Below, one piece after another: positions 6,995 to 14,976 of a stretch of 31,282 nt of DNA. Positions within the stretch are counted from its first letter, which is position 1. Every line of letters starts with the position of its first letter. The notes beneath the pieces are model-generated. The model did not search any database, was not told the DNA's origin, and saw only the letters and a program-made list of their open reading frames with translations. Origin of the DNA: an uncultured Clostridia bacterium (GTDB lineage Bacteria; Bacillota; Clostridia; JAAYHZ01); assembly GCA_937894465.1 (NCBI GenBank), contig CALCRE010000116.1, forward strand, positions 1-31,282, written 5' to 3'. Both the position numbers and the translations under genes were made by a program.

Positions 6995-8947
6995 TTATAC
7001 TTCTATTGCAACTCTGCGTCCGTCTGCAACCGCTTCAAAGATTTTTCCGACCTTCTTTGCATCTCCGATCACTTTGTATGGAATCCCCATCTTATCGAGC
7101 TCTTCAGCCAAAGGATTGTAGGAAGCAGTACCGACTGCCGAGATGATTGTGTCTACACCTTCAAGTGACAAAGGCTCGCCGACGCAATCACATACAATAT
7201 TCTCTTCGGTGATATCCGTTACCTTGGTGTTTGTAAGAATGTTAACACCTTTATGTTTCAAACGGGTAACCAGTGCATCACGTGCGGGAGTAAGATCTTC
7301 TGTTACGATGTTATCTAACATTTCCACAACAGTGACTTTCCGACCGCCTAAGGTGCGGAAATCATGTGCATCCGCCAGGTAATCCGCTGTTTCACAGCCG
7401 ACCGAACCACCGCCGATAATAACGATGTTGTTTCCTATGGGCTTTTCAGAGCGTAAAGCTTCCCAAGCCGTCATGACATTTTTATGACCGCAGCAGCTGA
7501 GCCATTTAGGAAGAACCGGTTTGCCTCCTGTAGCCAGAACAACGAAGTCGGGATTCATTTCCTTGATTTCTTCTGCTGTCACTGCATGTCCGGTGATCAC
7601 TTTTGCATTGGTTTTCTTCAGTTCATTGATAAAAAATTTCACACCGGATGCAAATTCCTGTTTTGCCGGCGGATAGCTTGCCAATATAAATTGGCCGCCT
7701 AAATTATCATCAGCTTCCACAAGGGTGACATCATGACCACGTTTTGCAAGTATTCCTGCAGCTTCCAGACCGCCGGGGCCTCCGCCGATAACAAGTACTT
7801 TTTTCTTCACTTCAGCCGGTCCGTAATCATTCAAGACAACTTGTCCTACTGCAGGATTCATGGCGCAACGAATGGAGTTACCGATTAAGGATTGTCCAAA
7901 GCAAGTCAAACATCCGATACAAGGACGGATATCTTCATCGCGACCTTCTTTTGCTTTATTAGGAAGTTCCGGATCACACATAATTGCACGACCCATATAT
8001 ACGAAGTCTAATTTTCCGGTAGCAATCAACATATCGGCAATGCAAGGATCCTTAATACGTCCCGGGCATCCCACAGGAATGGATACAGCTTTTTTGATCT
8101 CTTCCACATAAGGAACATTCAATGCTGTAGGTTTGCCGGTAGGCGGTAACAATGTACCTGAATCAAACAAGGATCCGTTGGAGAAGTCAAGATAGTCCAC
8201 ACCGGCTTGTTCAAGTAAACGTGCCACATATATATTGTCAATGACATGATTGGAGCCCGGCTCCATTTCGTCTGCGGATAAACGTACACTGACAGGGAAA
8301 TCCTCCCCTACTTCTTTTCTTACAGCTTTAACAACTTCAAGTAAGAAGCGGGCTCGTCCGTTAATATCTCCGCCGTATTCGTCTGTTCGTTTGTTCATGG
8401 TAGGTGACAGGAAGTTGCCGAGCAAACCGTGTGTGTGAGCGCAGTGAATCTCTACCGAGTCACAACCGGCTTCTTTAGCTCTTCTTGCTGCATCAACATA
8501 CTTTTGAGTATATTCTGCTATATCGTCATGAGTCATTTCGATAGGAACATCACCGCGGTTCCAGATATGCGGAATGGGTGAAGCAGCTACCGGCATAACA
8601 CCGCTGATGGCAGAAGCCGCGAATGCGCCTGCCTGTATCAATTGAGCGGAAACCTTTGCACCGTGACGGTGTACCGCTTCCGTTATACGGGCTAACCCCG
8701 CTGCAGTCTCGTCATCATATATACCGAACATCTTGGGCATATACCGACGGAGTCCATCAATATCGCAGGCTTCAATCGTGATCAATCCTGCGCCACCTTT
8801 AGCCATATTTTCATAATAGCGAACCATTTCATCAGTCACTTCACTCTTGTCAGATGCTTGATTGGAATGCATGGGAGGTACAAAGATACGGTTGCGTACT
8901 TCCATGTTTCTAAAACGTATGGGTTTGAATAAACTTGGATACTTCAT
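6995..8947 (-). CDS. Old-yellow-enzyme flavin/Fe-S/FAD oxidoreductase
   Basis: A 650-aa enzyme of the 2,4-dienoyl-CoA reductase / enoate reductase family (FadH, BaiCD/BaiH, FldZ type), which reduces activated C=C bonds with NAD(P)H. Residues about 1-340 form the FMN TIM barrel, with H168-x-x-H171 in EIHCAHTHG followed by FLSPTMNKRTDEYGG. A 4Fe-4S site is given by C343, C346, C349 and C361. Residues about 380-650 form the pyridine-nucleotide/FAD module, with GGGPGG (388-393) and a second GGGSVG (512-517). The ATG at 8947 has GAGAGGAAA upstream. The gene stands alone with its own terminator. Length and domain order are full and typical. Substrate cannot be assigned: unsaturated acids, aromatic acrylates and steroid or bile-acid intermediates are all known for this family. 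Confidence 0.93.
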   Translation of the reverse strand: MKYPSLFKPIRFRNMEVRNRIFVPPMHSNQASDKSEVTDEMVRYYENMAKGGAGLITIEACDIDGLRRYMPKMFGIYDDETAAGLARITEAVHRHGAKVSAQLIQAGAFAASAISGVMPVAASPIPHIWNRGDVPIEMTHDDIAEYTQKYVDAARRAKEAGCDSVEIHCAHTHGLLGNFLSPTMNKRTDEYGGDINGRARFLLEVVKAVRKEVGEDFPVSVRLSADEMEPGSNHVIDNIYVARLLEQAGVDYLDFSNGSLFDSGTLLPPTGKPTALNVPYVEEIKKAVSIPVGCPGRIKDPCIADMLIATGKLDFVYMGRAIMCDPELPNKAKEGRDEDIRPCIGCLTCFGQSLIGNSIRCAMNPAVGQVVLNDYGPAEVKKKVLVIGGGPGGLEAAGILAKRGHDVTLVEADDNLGGQFILASYPPAKQEFASGVKFFINELKKTNAKVITGHAVTAEEIKEMNPDFVVLATGGKPVLPKWLSCCGHKNVMTAWEALRSEKPIGNNIVIIGGGSVGCETADYLADAHDFRTLGGRKVTVVEMLDNIVTEDLTPARDALVTRLKHKGVNILTNTKVTDITEENIVCDCVGEPLSLEGVDTIISAVGTASYNPLAEELDKMGIPYKVIGDAKKVGKIFEAVADGRRVAIEV

Positions 8948-9256
8948 AAGTGTTTCCTCTCTTTCTATACTTAGATTTAATGTGTTACAATTTATGTTTC
9001 TTTATTCTTACAGTTTAATTTTAACACATATATGCTAGAAAACTTATCTGAATTGACAAACAATTGTGTTTATTTGTTAAATTATTGACAATGTGCTATT
9101 CATAATAAGCAAGAGTGGCAACAAAAACTTACACGGCAAAAAACGAGGGGCATATAGCATCCACTCAACAAGTATAAGAAATGTGAAGGCTTATTAGCGT
9201 TCTATTTGTCGCTGACAGGCTCTGTTTAATTGAAGTTGAATAACATTATATTAAGA
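8948..9256. other. Intergenic region upstream of the reductase gene
   Basis: About 309 bases without a credible ORF. AT-rich bases 9000-9110 should contain the reductase promoter. A partial dyad AAACAATTGTGTTT lies near 9058-9071 and could be an operator, at low confidence. I see no clear terminator for the SDR gene. Confidence 0.4.
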
Positions 9257-10003
9257 TTACCATTCCCCTGCTATACGTCCGCCGTCAATGACAAGAGAAT
9301 GCCCTGTAATAAAAGATGAATCCTCAGAACACAGCCAAACAACAGCATTCGCTATTTCCTCCGGTTGTCCGATGCGCTTCATAGGGTGTAATTCGTTAAG
9401 CCCTTTTGTTACGCGTTTGACCCACGGTGTTTGAATCGCTCCCGGGCAAACGCAATTGATGCGAATGTTTTTATCTGCGTTTTCCAAAGCAGCAGTTTTA
9501 GTCAAACCGATAATACCGTGTTTGCTCACGTTATATGGCATATCTCCCGCTCTTCCAATCAAGCCGCTGATAGACGAAGTGTTGACAATATTACCGAACC
9601 CTTGTTTTTGCATCTGTAATAATTCATGCTTCATGCAAAGCCAATAACCTTTCAAATTCGTGTCAATTACTTTTTGCCAGATTTCTTCAGTACAAGCTAA
9701 CGTAGTGGTACTGATAACGATTCCTGCATTGTTATGAGCAAAGTCGATTGCACCAAATTGCCGCACGCAAGCTTCAACCGCATGAATAATGTCATGTTCA
9801 TTTCTGACATCTGCGACGTGAAATACGGCAATACCACCTGATGCATTTATTTCGTTTGTGACCGTCTTACCGCCATGTTCGTCTATATCAATAATATACA
9901 CATTGGCTCCGACACTTGAAAAGGCAAATGCCGATGCTCGACCTATGCCGGATGCTCCGCCTGTGATAAATACCGTCTTGCCCTTAAATTCACCGTTCTC
10001 CAT
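9257..10003 (-). CDS. Short-chain dehydrogenase/reductase
   Basis: A 248-aa classical SDR oxidoreductase. The nucleotide site TGGASGIG is at residues 14-21, and the acidic residue D39 after beta-2 predicts NAD(H) rather than NADP(H). NNAG is at 91-94. The catalytic set is S144, Y157 and K161 (YNVSK). PGAIQTPW and the GHSLVIDGG ending are typical. Length matches the family. The ATG at 10003 has AAGGAG about nine bases upstream. It lies 36 bases after the toroid gene on the same strand, so it may be the last gene of that operon. A weak promoter (TCTTGT, 16 bases, TACAAT) may also lie in the gap. Substrate is not evident; similarity to bile-acid or sugar-alcohol dehydrogenases is only at family level. 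Confidence 0.93.
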   Translation of the reverse strand: MENGEFKGKTVFITGGASGIGRASAFAFSSVGANVYIIDIDEHGGKTVTNEINASGGIAVFHVADVRNEHDIIHAVEACVRQFGAIDFAHNNAGIVISTTTLACTEEIWQKVIDTNLKGYWLCMKHELLQMQKQGFGNIVNTSSISGLIGRAGDMPYNVSKHGIIGLTKTAALENADKNIRINCVCPGAIQTPWVKRVTKGLNELHPMKRIGQPEEIANAVVWLCSEDSSFITGHSLVIDGGRIAGEW

Positions 10004-10039
10004 ATGCCGATCTCCTTGTGTACCATTATTGTATTCACA

Positions 10040-11029
10040 TTAACATTTTACAAGAACCCGTAAAATTCGCAAGATCATATCGTTTTTGCGAGCAGTTTTA
10101 TTCCTCCAACTCTCTGCATAATGACCGGTTATGGGATGGGCTGCAGGCAGCTTAACGTCATCATTTAATAAACGGTTGATTTCACAGAGCAAATGCGGGA
10201 ATACATCCTCTTTCACAAATTCGGAAAACAAAGAAAATCCGCTTAACAATTCAAGGGCTGACAACCATGTGGTAAATCTTTTATCTTCCACCCGGTATTT
10301 TTCTGCCGGAGCAAAATTGGAAATGTAGTTAATTCCCTCTTTTCTGTTCCAAATATAATACAGATATTGTCTTTGCAATGTATCTTCCATACAATCACTT
10401 TTTTGTAGCAACATAAAACCGTACGCATTCCCCGGTGTGGTGATGCTAGGTACATGGTATTCTTTAACTTTTTGTTCCCAAAAGTTTTCGTCAAAACTAC
10501 CGGTTGAAAACGCTGTTTTAAGCGTTTCAACTACGATGTCACGCAACGGTTGTATTACGGGATTTTCAGGGTCAAACATGTTTATATTCGCAGCGGTCAA
10601 AAAAGGGCGGCAGAACAAATGGCCCTTTCCATTGTCCTTGTGTTTCTCTATATAATCTCGCCACGTATTTTCCCCCCGAACATATCTCTCCATTAATGTG
10701 ATACACTTTGCAATGACAGGGTCGTTCTTTGTTATACCTAATTCATTTGCTCTTCTGAGTGCCGCTTCTGTTGAAACGAACTTTTGGCTATCTTTAATTC
10801 GAGAATCCATTGAGTGAAATCGCCCCCACGAACCATCGTCCCACTGTTCATCGGTAAGCTGTAAATACCATTTTGATGAATGGATATCATCATAATCTGC
10901 ATCAATCGGACTTTCACGCAGTAATTCCTTCTTTAAAATATATCGAGGGAAAGGATCAGTGACAGCAATTTGAAGATAGTCGATTATGTACTCGAACCCG
11001 GCTTGGTTGCGGGGTGGAATAGGAATCAC
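10040..11029 (-). CDS. Squalene-cyclase-like alpha-toroid protein 1
   Basis: A 329-aa soluble, mainly helical protein without signal peptide. Near residues 61-68 it carries QWDDGSWG, which matches the QW motif (Q-x3-G-x-W) of the terpene cyclase / prenyltransferase alpha-alpha toroid fold. It is followed by FVSTEAALRRANELGI, as in repeat helices of that fold. It is shorter than squalene-hopene cyclases (about 630 aa) and lacks an evident DXDD catalytic motif, so catalysis is uncertain. It is a distant relative of the protein at 12705-13712, sharing the order Q..D.SWG.F.S.D, then ST..A..R...LG. The start at 11029 is one base after the stop of the DUF1905 gene, so it is co-transcribed with it. 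Function is unknown; ligand-binding or a small-molecule cyclase-like role are guesses. Confidence 0.8.
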   Translation of the reverse strand: MIPIPPRNQAGFEYIIDYLQIAVTDPFPRYILKKELLRESPIDADYDDIHSSKWYLQLTDEQWDDGSWGRFHSMDSRIKDSQKFVSTEAALRRANELGITKNDPVIAKCITLMERYVRGENTWRDYIEKHKDNGKGHLFCRPFLTAANINMFDPENPVIQPLRDIVVETLKTAFSTGSFDENFWEQKVKEYHVPSITTPGNAYGFMLLQKSDCMEDTLQRQYLYYIWNRKEGINYISNFAPAEKYRVEDKRFTTWLSALELLSGFSLFSEFVKEDVFPHLLCEINRLLNDDVKLPAAHPITGHYAESWRNKTARKNDMILRILRVLVKC

Positions 11030-11030
11030 T

Positions 11031-11480
11031 TCATTTACCTTCCAAATCCGTAATAAGCTTTTTGATCCGATTTGCTTTGGTTTCTTCTTTTTTTGCTAGC
11101 TCTATTTTATTCACCTGCTCCCGTTTCAAATAGTCCGGCTGTTTTAAAAAGGCTTCCAAAACACCACCGCTTTTTAGAATCGATTCTATATCAGGCGGAA
11201 CAGTAAAAACTCTTGGTTGATCATTTTTCTCCAGTGTTATATGTACAGCATCGCCTAATTCCTTACCCACTGCGCGGTAAATAAATTCGTTATACACCAG
11301 ATAATGCCCGTTTCTTGACGGCAACAGCGTATGGTCGAAACTGTGTCCATCCACTGTTATTTTGACAGGTATATTGCCTTTCGAACCGAAGCAGTCTATT
11401 GCGGACTCGGGAAAATACATAACACTCCACTGGATTTTCCCCTCAAGCTTTTTGATTTGAGCATCAAACTCATATTTCAT
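11031..11480 (-). CDS. DUF1905 / YdeI-type two-domain protein
   Basis: A 149-aa cytoplasmic protein. Residues about 1-95 match DUF1905: a beta-barrel-like unit opening with FDAQIKKLEGKIQW, then FGSKGNIPVKITVDGHSF and GDAVHITLEKND. Residues about 96-149 resemble the YdeI/OmpD-associated C-terminus, with AKKEETKANRIKKLI as the conserved helix. Proteins of this pair are widespread in bacteria and some are described as bacteriocin-protection proteins, but their biochemistry is unknown. The start overlaps the stop of the GNAT gene by four bases (ATGA), and the next gene begins one base after its stop. It is therefore in the middle of a tightly packed operon with two small-molecule-type proteins. 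Confidence 0.85.
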   Translation of the reverse strand: MKYEFDAQIKKLEGKIQWSVMYFPESAIDCFGSKGNIPVKITVDGHSFDHTLLPSRNGHYLVYNEFIYRAVGKELGDAVHITLEKNDQPRVFTVPPDIESILKSGGVLEAFLKQPDYLKREQVNKIELAKKEETKANRIKKLITDLEGK

Positions 11481-12070
11481 GATCTTAACTCCTTCCGCAT
11501 AACCACGTTCTTCTCTGTTTCCGCCACCTTTGTAAATCCCGTCTTCTCATACAATCGAACAGGTCCGTGATAATCCCATTCAAACCTTTCATCACGCACA
11601 ACAGGGAAACCTTCCATGGCAATATAGCCTTCAGCTTTTGCATCGGCTGTGACTCGAAGCAAAAGAGCAGTGGCAACACCTTTCCCCCGATATTCCGGAG
11701 CAATTTCAAAACACACCACGGCTTTTTCCCGTTTTTCAGCCGGTGCATAAAAGCTGTCACCGGTACAGGACTCAACAGGGTAGTTTGCTTTGTCGTTGGC
11801 ATTGCACCAACCGATCGCCACTCCGTCAACAAATGCAAGATATCCACGCAGTACACCTGAGCTAATTTGCTCCTCGGCGATTTTTCGTGCTATACGACCC
11901 AAATCTTCCTCGGGTATACTTTCTGAAGTTATTTTCGCCTGCTCCTTGGTCATTTGATACATCTGGCAATAGCACCGATACGGGGAATTGTCTGTGAACG
12001 CTCGGTTTTCGAAAAAGTCAAAAAAGTCTGTTGCAAGCTCAGGTGTGAGAGGCTTGATTTCAAGATTCAT
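11477..12070 (-). CDS. GNAT acetyltransferase
   Basis: A 197-aa GNAT enzyme. The acetyl-CoA loop is PEYRGKGVATALL at about residues 125-137, preceded by the strand VCFEIAP and followed by the C-terminal YEKTGFTKVAE motif. An N-terminal YRCYCQMY segment is shared with a subgroup of Clostridia acetyltransferases often found with AraC or GyrI-like proteins. The ATG at 12070 has AAAGGAGAA six bases upstream. It is the second gene of the operon that starts at 12628, 45 bases after the GyrI-like gene, and overlaps the DUF1905 gene by four bases. In this setting, chemical modification of the compound sensed by the regulator is a reasonable guess. Substrate unknown. Confidence 0.92.
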   Translation of the reverse strand: MNLEIKPLTPELATDFFDFFENRAFTDNSPYRCYCQMYQMTKEQAKITSESIPEEDLGRIARKIAEEQISSGVLRGYLAFVDGVAIGWCNANDKANYPVESCTGDSFYAPAEKREKAVVCFEIAPEYRGKGVATALLLRVTADAKAEGYIAMEGFPVVRDERFEWDYHGPVRLYEKTGFTKVAETEKNVVMRKELRS

Positions 12071-12115
12071 ACCGGTTCTCCTTTATTTTCTTTTATCTTC
12101 AATGATCAGACTTGA

Positions 12116-12628
12116 TTATTTCACAAAAAAGCAATAATCACATATGATATTCCCGTTTTCATCCGGTGTAGTATAACGTGGGCAAGGATAACGTTCAAAT
12201 TGAAAACGCGATCCGTCATTCTGTAAAACAATCTCCATTCCGGCGGCTTGAAGATGTTCAATCACTTTCCCAAATTGCTTCCCGATATCGCTCATATCTT
12301 TGCCTTGAATCCAAGCTACACCAAAGTTTTGCGGGGAAAAATCAAAATAGTCCAAGCCTTCGGGGACTTGGGTATCTGCAGGTACAAAAATACCGATCCA
12401 ATAACCCAAAAGCTTTAAATCTTGATCTAAATGCAAAAATCCAATATATGCTCCTGCGTCTTCAAAAAAACCGTTGATCACTTCGCTGCCGCCTGCAGCC
12501 TTTTCGATCTCACCCAGAGCCGTCCATGTAGCGCCGTCGCCCCAACCTCTCCCTTTTAGCGGGTCATTTCTTCCGATAAAGCGCATTGCCGGGACGGATT
12601 GTTTGTATGTATTAATTATTTTCGCCAC
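12116..12628 (-). CDS. Stand-alone GyrI-like small-molecule-binding protein
   Basis: A 170-aa protein resembling the GyrI-like/AraC effector-binding fold (AraC_E_bind, SHV domain) without any DNA-binding domain. The opening strand is KQSVPAMRFIGRND, followed by a long helix, a LLGYWIGIFVPADTQVPEG strand pair, and a closing DYCFFVK strand. Family members bind hydrophobic small molecules; some act as antidotes or cyclopropanoid hydrolases. The GTG at 12628 is supported by GGAGGT nine bases upstream. It is the first gene of an operon whose promoter carries the 21-bp box also found before the araC-type gene. Because that regulator has the same type of domain at its C-terminus, the two may bind the same ligand. 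The ligand is unknown. Confidence 0.85.
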   Translation of the reverse strand: MAKIINTYKQSVPAMRFIGRNDPLKGRGWGDGATWTALGEIEKAAGGSEVINGFFEDAGAYIGFLHLDQDLKLLGYWIGIFVPADTQVPEGLDYFDFSPQNFGVAWIQGKDMSDIGKQFGKVIEHLQAAGMEIVLQNDGSRFQFERYPCPRYTTPDENGNIICDYCFFVK

Positions 12629-12657
12629 AGTGTATTCACCTCCATACTCTTTGGTTT

Positions 12658-12701
12658 ATTCTACCATATCCATCATAAAGACAATTGATAAAAATTGCGA
12701 A
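12658..12701 (-). promoter_or_regulatory. Promoter with 21-bp shared box (GyrI-GNAT-toroid operon)
   Basis: On the minus strand: -35 AATTGT (12681-12686), 17-bp spacer, -10 TAGAAT (12658-12663). The box at 12681-12701 (plus strand reads ACAATTGATAAAAATTGCGA plus A) is identical over 21 bases to that at 14579-14599 and covers the -35. Within it AATTG occurs twice, ten bases apart, one helical turn, as expected for an AraC-type regulator. It lies 53 bases upstream of the GTG start at 12628. Confidence 0.8.
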
Positions 12702-12704
12702 CTT

Positions 12705-13712
12705 TTATTCATTGTGATCAATGTATGTCTTAAGAAAACTCAGTATTTCCATCGTGCAGTCCACAATGCGGTTATATAGGTAATTCCGATTTGTAGAAAA
12801 ATAACCGAAATAACCCCAAGGATCTTTAACTTGAGTTCCCCAATCCCACAAGCCCTCCGAGTTTTGGTTTCCCATCAACCAGTCTACCGAATCGGCAAGG
12901 TATATGGCAGAACCGCGAAATTGGTTTATATAGTTAAAAGTAGCCAGCCAGCGACGAGTTTTATGATACACAAAATGATCCGGAAGCTTTGTTGGTGTTT
13001 CCTGCCAAAAATAGCCGTGGTAATAAGCGTGTTCACCGTAATGCCGGAGCATGGAGTCTTCTAACTTAATAGGAATCTGATCGCGGCGTTTTAATAACAA
13101 TTCTGTCTGCATGGGTACCAACCGGTCCTCCCTCGTATGGAATACTTCATGCTGAGCTGCACGTTCCCGCTCATAGGAATATTCACCGCTTTCAAAAGCC
13201 CGACCGGCGATATATTGCCATTCGAAGTATGTCTGATCACACAGTGGGTTATATGGCTTGATGGCTTCAATCAGCTCGCAAAACTTGGCCGTGTTCCAGG
13301 GAACAACCCTTTCGTTGGAATTGCGGATTTTTTCATGGGCAGTACCTTTTAAAAAGTCCTCAAGATATTCGCAAGCATTAAATAGAATATTTCGATCTTC
13401 CATGGTCAATCCGATGTAAAGGCAACGGTTGATCGCTGTCACCGATGTAGGGAATTTAGCCTTGACCGAATAATCCTTTGAATTGAAGCTTCCCCAACCA
13501 CCATATCTGTCCTGTTCTTGAAATAGCTCCTCCACTATATCGCTATAAAGAAAATCCTGACGCAGTGCGGTTAACTCTTCATCGTTATAAGGCCTGTCCA
13601 GCAAGCAAAACAGTACCTTATAACCCACAGCGGCTATTTGCGGTAACCGATTCACTTCACAAAAATCAATCAGCTGCAAGGCAGCTTTTTTAAACTCTTC
13701 TCTTTTCAGCAC
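12705..13712 (-). CDS. Squalene-cyclase-like alpha-toroid protein 2
   Basis: A 335-aa soluble helical protein. Two QW-like motifs are visible: QDRYGGWGSF near residue 67 and NQNSEGLWDWG near residue 284, the latter close to the C-terminus as in terpene cyclase / prenyltransferase toroids. The segment between is rich in Tyr, Trp and His. No DXDD motif is evident and it is about half the length of true squalene cyclases. It is a distant relative of the protein at 10040-11029. The GTG at 13712 has GAGGTG upstream and overlaps the last seven bases of the araC-type gene, so the two are co-translated. Co-transcription with a ligand-sensing regulator suggests a role with the same small molecule. Activity unknown. 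Confidence 0.8.
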   Translation of the reverse strand: MLKREEFKKAALQLIDFCEVNRLPQIAAVGYKVLFCLLDRPYNDEELTALRQDFLYSDIVEELFQEQDRYGGWGSFNSKDYSVKAKFPTSVTAINRCLYIGLTMEDRNILFNACEYLEDFLKGTAHEKIRNSNERVVPWNTAKFCELIEAIKPYNPLCDQTYFEWQYIAGRAFESGEYSYERERAAQHEVFHTREDRLVPMQTELLLKRRDQIPIKLEDSMLRHYGEHAYYHGYFWQETPTKLPDHFVYHKTRRWLATFNYINQFRGSAIYLADSVDWLMGNQNSEGLWDWGTQVKDPWGYFGYFSTNRNYLYNRIVDCTMEILSFLKTYIDHNE

Positions 13713-14545
13713 GGCTTCACCTCAATCGGTATATAAATATCCTCACTGAATGTTCGGTCAGTTTCTATGTATGTCTCAAATTGATCTCCATGATCTGAGG
13801 CATATCGGTATTTACTCCCGGGTAACCAGACATTAAAAATATATTGCCATGTCTTATGTATCGTATTAACAAAATCAAAATGTGACGACTGTGGCGTTGA
13901 AAACATGGTATAAAGCCCACCGGAAACCCCGAGCCGAGTCGTCCCGGTCGTATCACCGTTTACGTACTCCGTAAGGATTCCGATAAAGTAATCCAGCTTT
14001 GAAGCTTCACTATTCCATCGGCAAACACCGTAATCAGCACAGACCATTCCACCTGAAAGCCGCTTTGAAAGCTTTTTGCAGTTGTACTTATTCCAAAAGT
14101 TAGGGGTGTAATCTTCATCGCTTTTATATACGGTCAGCATAAAATCAGGCAGTTCGACTATTTTAGGTTTTACCGAAACCGGCGTAACCTGTAACTCAAT
14201 CCGGTCGCCCAGTTTTAAGCTGTTTCCGATCGACTTGTATTCCGTCGGCAGAACATGATGTTCGGCTTTGAATGCCCGTGTAAAATTCTCCTTGGAATTA
14301 AAGCCGTATTCAAATACGATCTCGGAGATCGGACGGTTGCTTGATACAATTTCGCGTGCAATTTCCGCCAACCTGCGCTTACGAATGTAGTCAGCCGGGG
14401 TCAAATGAGTAACCTCTTTGAATACACGCAAAAAGTGACATTCAGAATAACCTGTTACCCTTGCCAAGTCCATAAGCTTTATGTCGGATTTCAAATTAAT
14501 TTCAATATGAGCAATCGCATTTTTAATGTGTTCTATATAATCCAT
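13706..14545 (-). CDS. AraC-family regulator with GyrI-like domain
   Basis: A 279-aa Rob/SoxS-type regulator. Residues about 1-105 carry two helix-turn-helix units, opening with MDYIEHIKNAIAHIEINL and including GYSECHFLRVFKEVT and PISEIVFEYGFNSKENFTRAF. Residues about 115-279 are a GyrI-like effector-binding domain ending EDIYIPIEVKP. I choose the ATG at 14545. The frame is open 64 codons further, but that part runs through the promoter and a pseudogene, and the ATG at 14557 lies inside the -10 box. With TATAAT at 14556-14561 the predicted mRNA start is only a few bases before the start codon, so the transcript would be nearly leaderless. The promoter carries the shared 21-bp box, so autoregulation is likely. 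Confidence 0.9.
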   Translation of the reverse strand: MDYIEHIKNAIAHIEINLKSDIKLMDLARVTGYSECHFLRVFKEVTHLTPADYIRKRRLAEIAREIVSSNRPISEIVFEYGFNSKENFTRAFKAEHHVLPTEYKSIGNSLKLGDRIELQVTPVSVKPKIVELPDFMLTVYKSDEDYTPNFWNKYNCKKLSKRLSGGMVCADYGVCRWNSEASKLDYFIGILTEYVNGDTTGTTRLGVSGGLYTMFSTPQSSHFDFVNTIHKTWQYIFNVWLPGSKYRYASDHGDQFETYIETDRTFSEDIYIPIEVKPC

Positions 14546-14555
14546 CACATAAACC

Positions 14556-14599
14556 ATTATACTAAAAATAGAGTCTTCACAATTGATAAAAATTGCGAA
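14556..14599 (-). promoter_or_regulatory. Promoter with 21-bp shared box (araC-toroid operon)
   Basis: On the minus strand: -35 AATTGT (14579-14584), 17-bp spacer, perfect -10 TATAAT (14556-14561). The box at 14579-14599 equals that at 12681-12701 in all 21 bases, including both AATTG units ten bases apart. The flanking DNA of the two promoters is otherwise different, so the match reflects selection on the site rather than a recent duplication of the whole promoter. Confidence 0.82.
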
Positions 14600-14652
14600 A
14601 CAGAGGAAACATTGCGGATTGATTCTAACATATCTTACCTTTGGGTGAGTAT

Positions 14653-14976
14653 ATGCAAAAATACCCGTAGAACTTAGGGTTTCTTGCATCCCAAGTAGCG
14701 TCAAAATAGAGGAAGTCGCTTTTATACATGATGACATTCCACATATGGTATTCTCAACCGCCTTTACCCGTTACATTGTAGCAAGGGATATTAAGATGAG
14801 ACATCAACACATATCAATGGATACATCCGATGTGCTGTTCTTATATTCCGGATCATACACCACTGTGGTCGTTATATAGTCGTAGACAGCTTGTACTTTG
14901 CGTCATTCGACATTCCATCAGTAATGATTTCGCTTATAATACGGTTTGCACCTTCACTTATGGATTCAATTCTTTC
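14653..14976 (-). pseudogene. Decayed 3' fragment of a transglutaminase gene
   Basis: These 324 bases align end to end with 23182-23572 inside the intact transglutaminase lipoprotein gene. The relevant differences are a 67-base deletion (bases equivalent to 23342-23408 are missing after 14813), a one-base insertion near 14660, a one-base deletion near 14900, and scattered substitutions. The deletion removes the catalytic cysteine segment ICGGYSH, and the indels break the frame, so it cannot encode an enzyme. Its 5' edge at 14976 is fused in frame to the acetyltransferase upstream, and its 3' edge lacks the last roughly 25 codons of the gene. Confidence 0.9.
14653..14976. repeat. Left copy of direct repeat (transglutaminase-derived)
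   Basis: Left member of an imperfect direct repeat pair; the other copy is 23182-23572, same orientation. The two copies bracket about 8.2 kb of detoxification-type genes. By eye most aligned positions are identical apart from the 67-base gap and two single-base indels. Confidence 0.85.

Noticed and set aside
6708..7121. 137-aa hydrophobic plus-strand frame
   Set aside because: Runs through a strong terminator and the 3' end of the reductase gene; low-complexity AT-rich composition explains the hydrophobicity.
6995..10003. Reductase plus SDR as a bile-acid (bai-like) pathway
   Set aside because: BaiCD/BaiH-type reductases and BaiA-type SDRs belong to the same broad families, but a 309-base gap separates the genes and no CoA ligase, CoA transferase or dehydratase genes are present; family resemblance alone is not enough.
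14558..14737. N-terminal extension of the AraC-type regulator
   Set aside because: The extra 60 codons come from the promoter with its 21-bp box and the transglutaminase remnant; the protein family starts at MDYIEHIKN.
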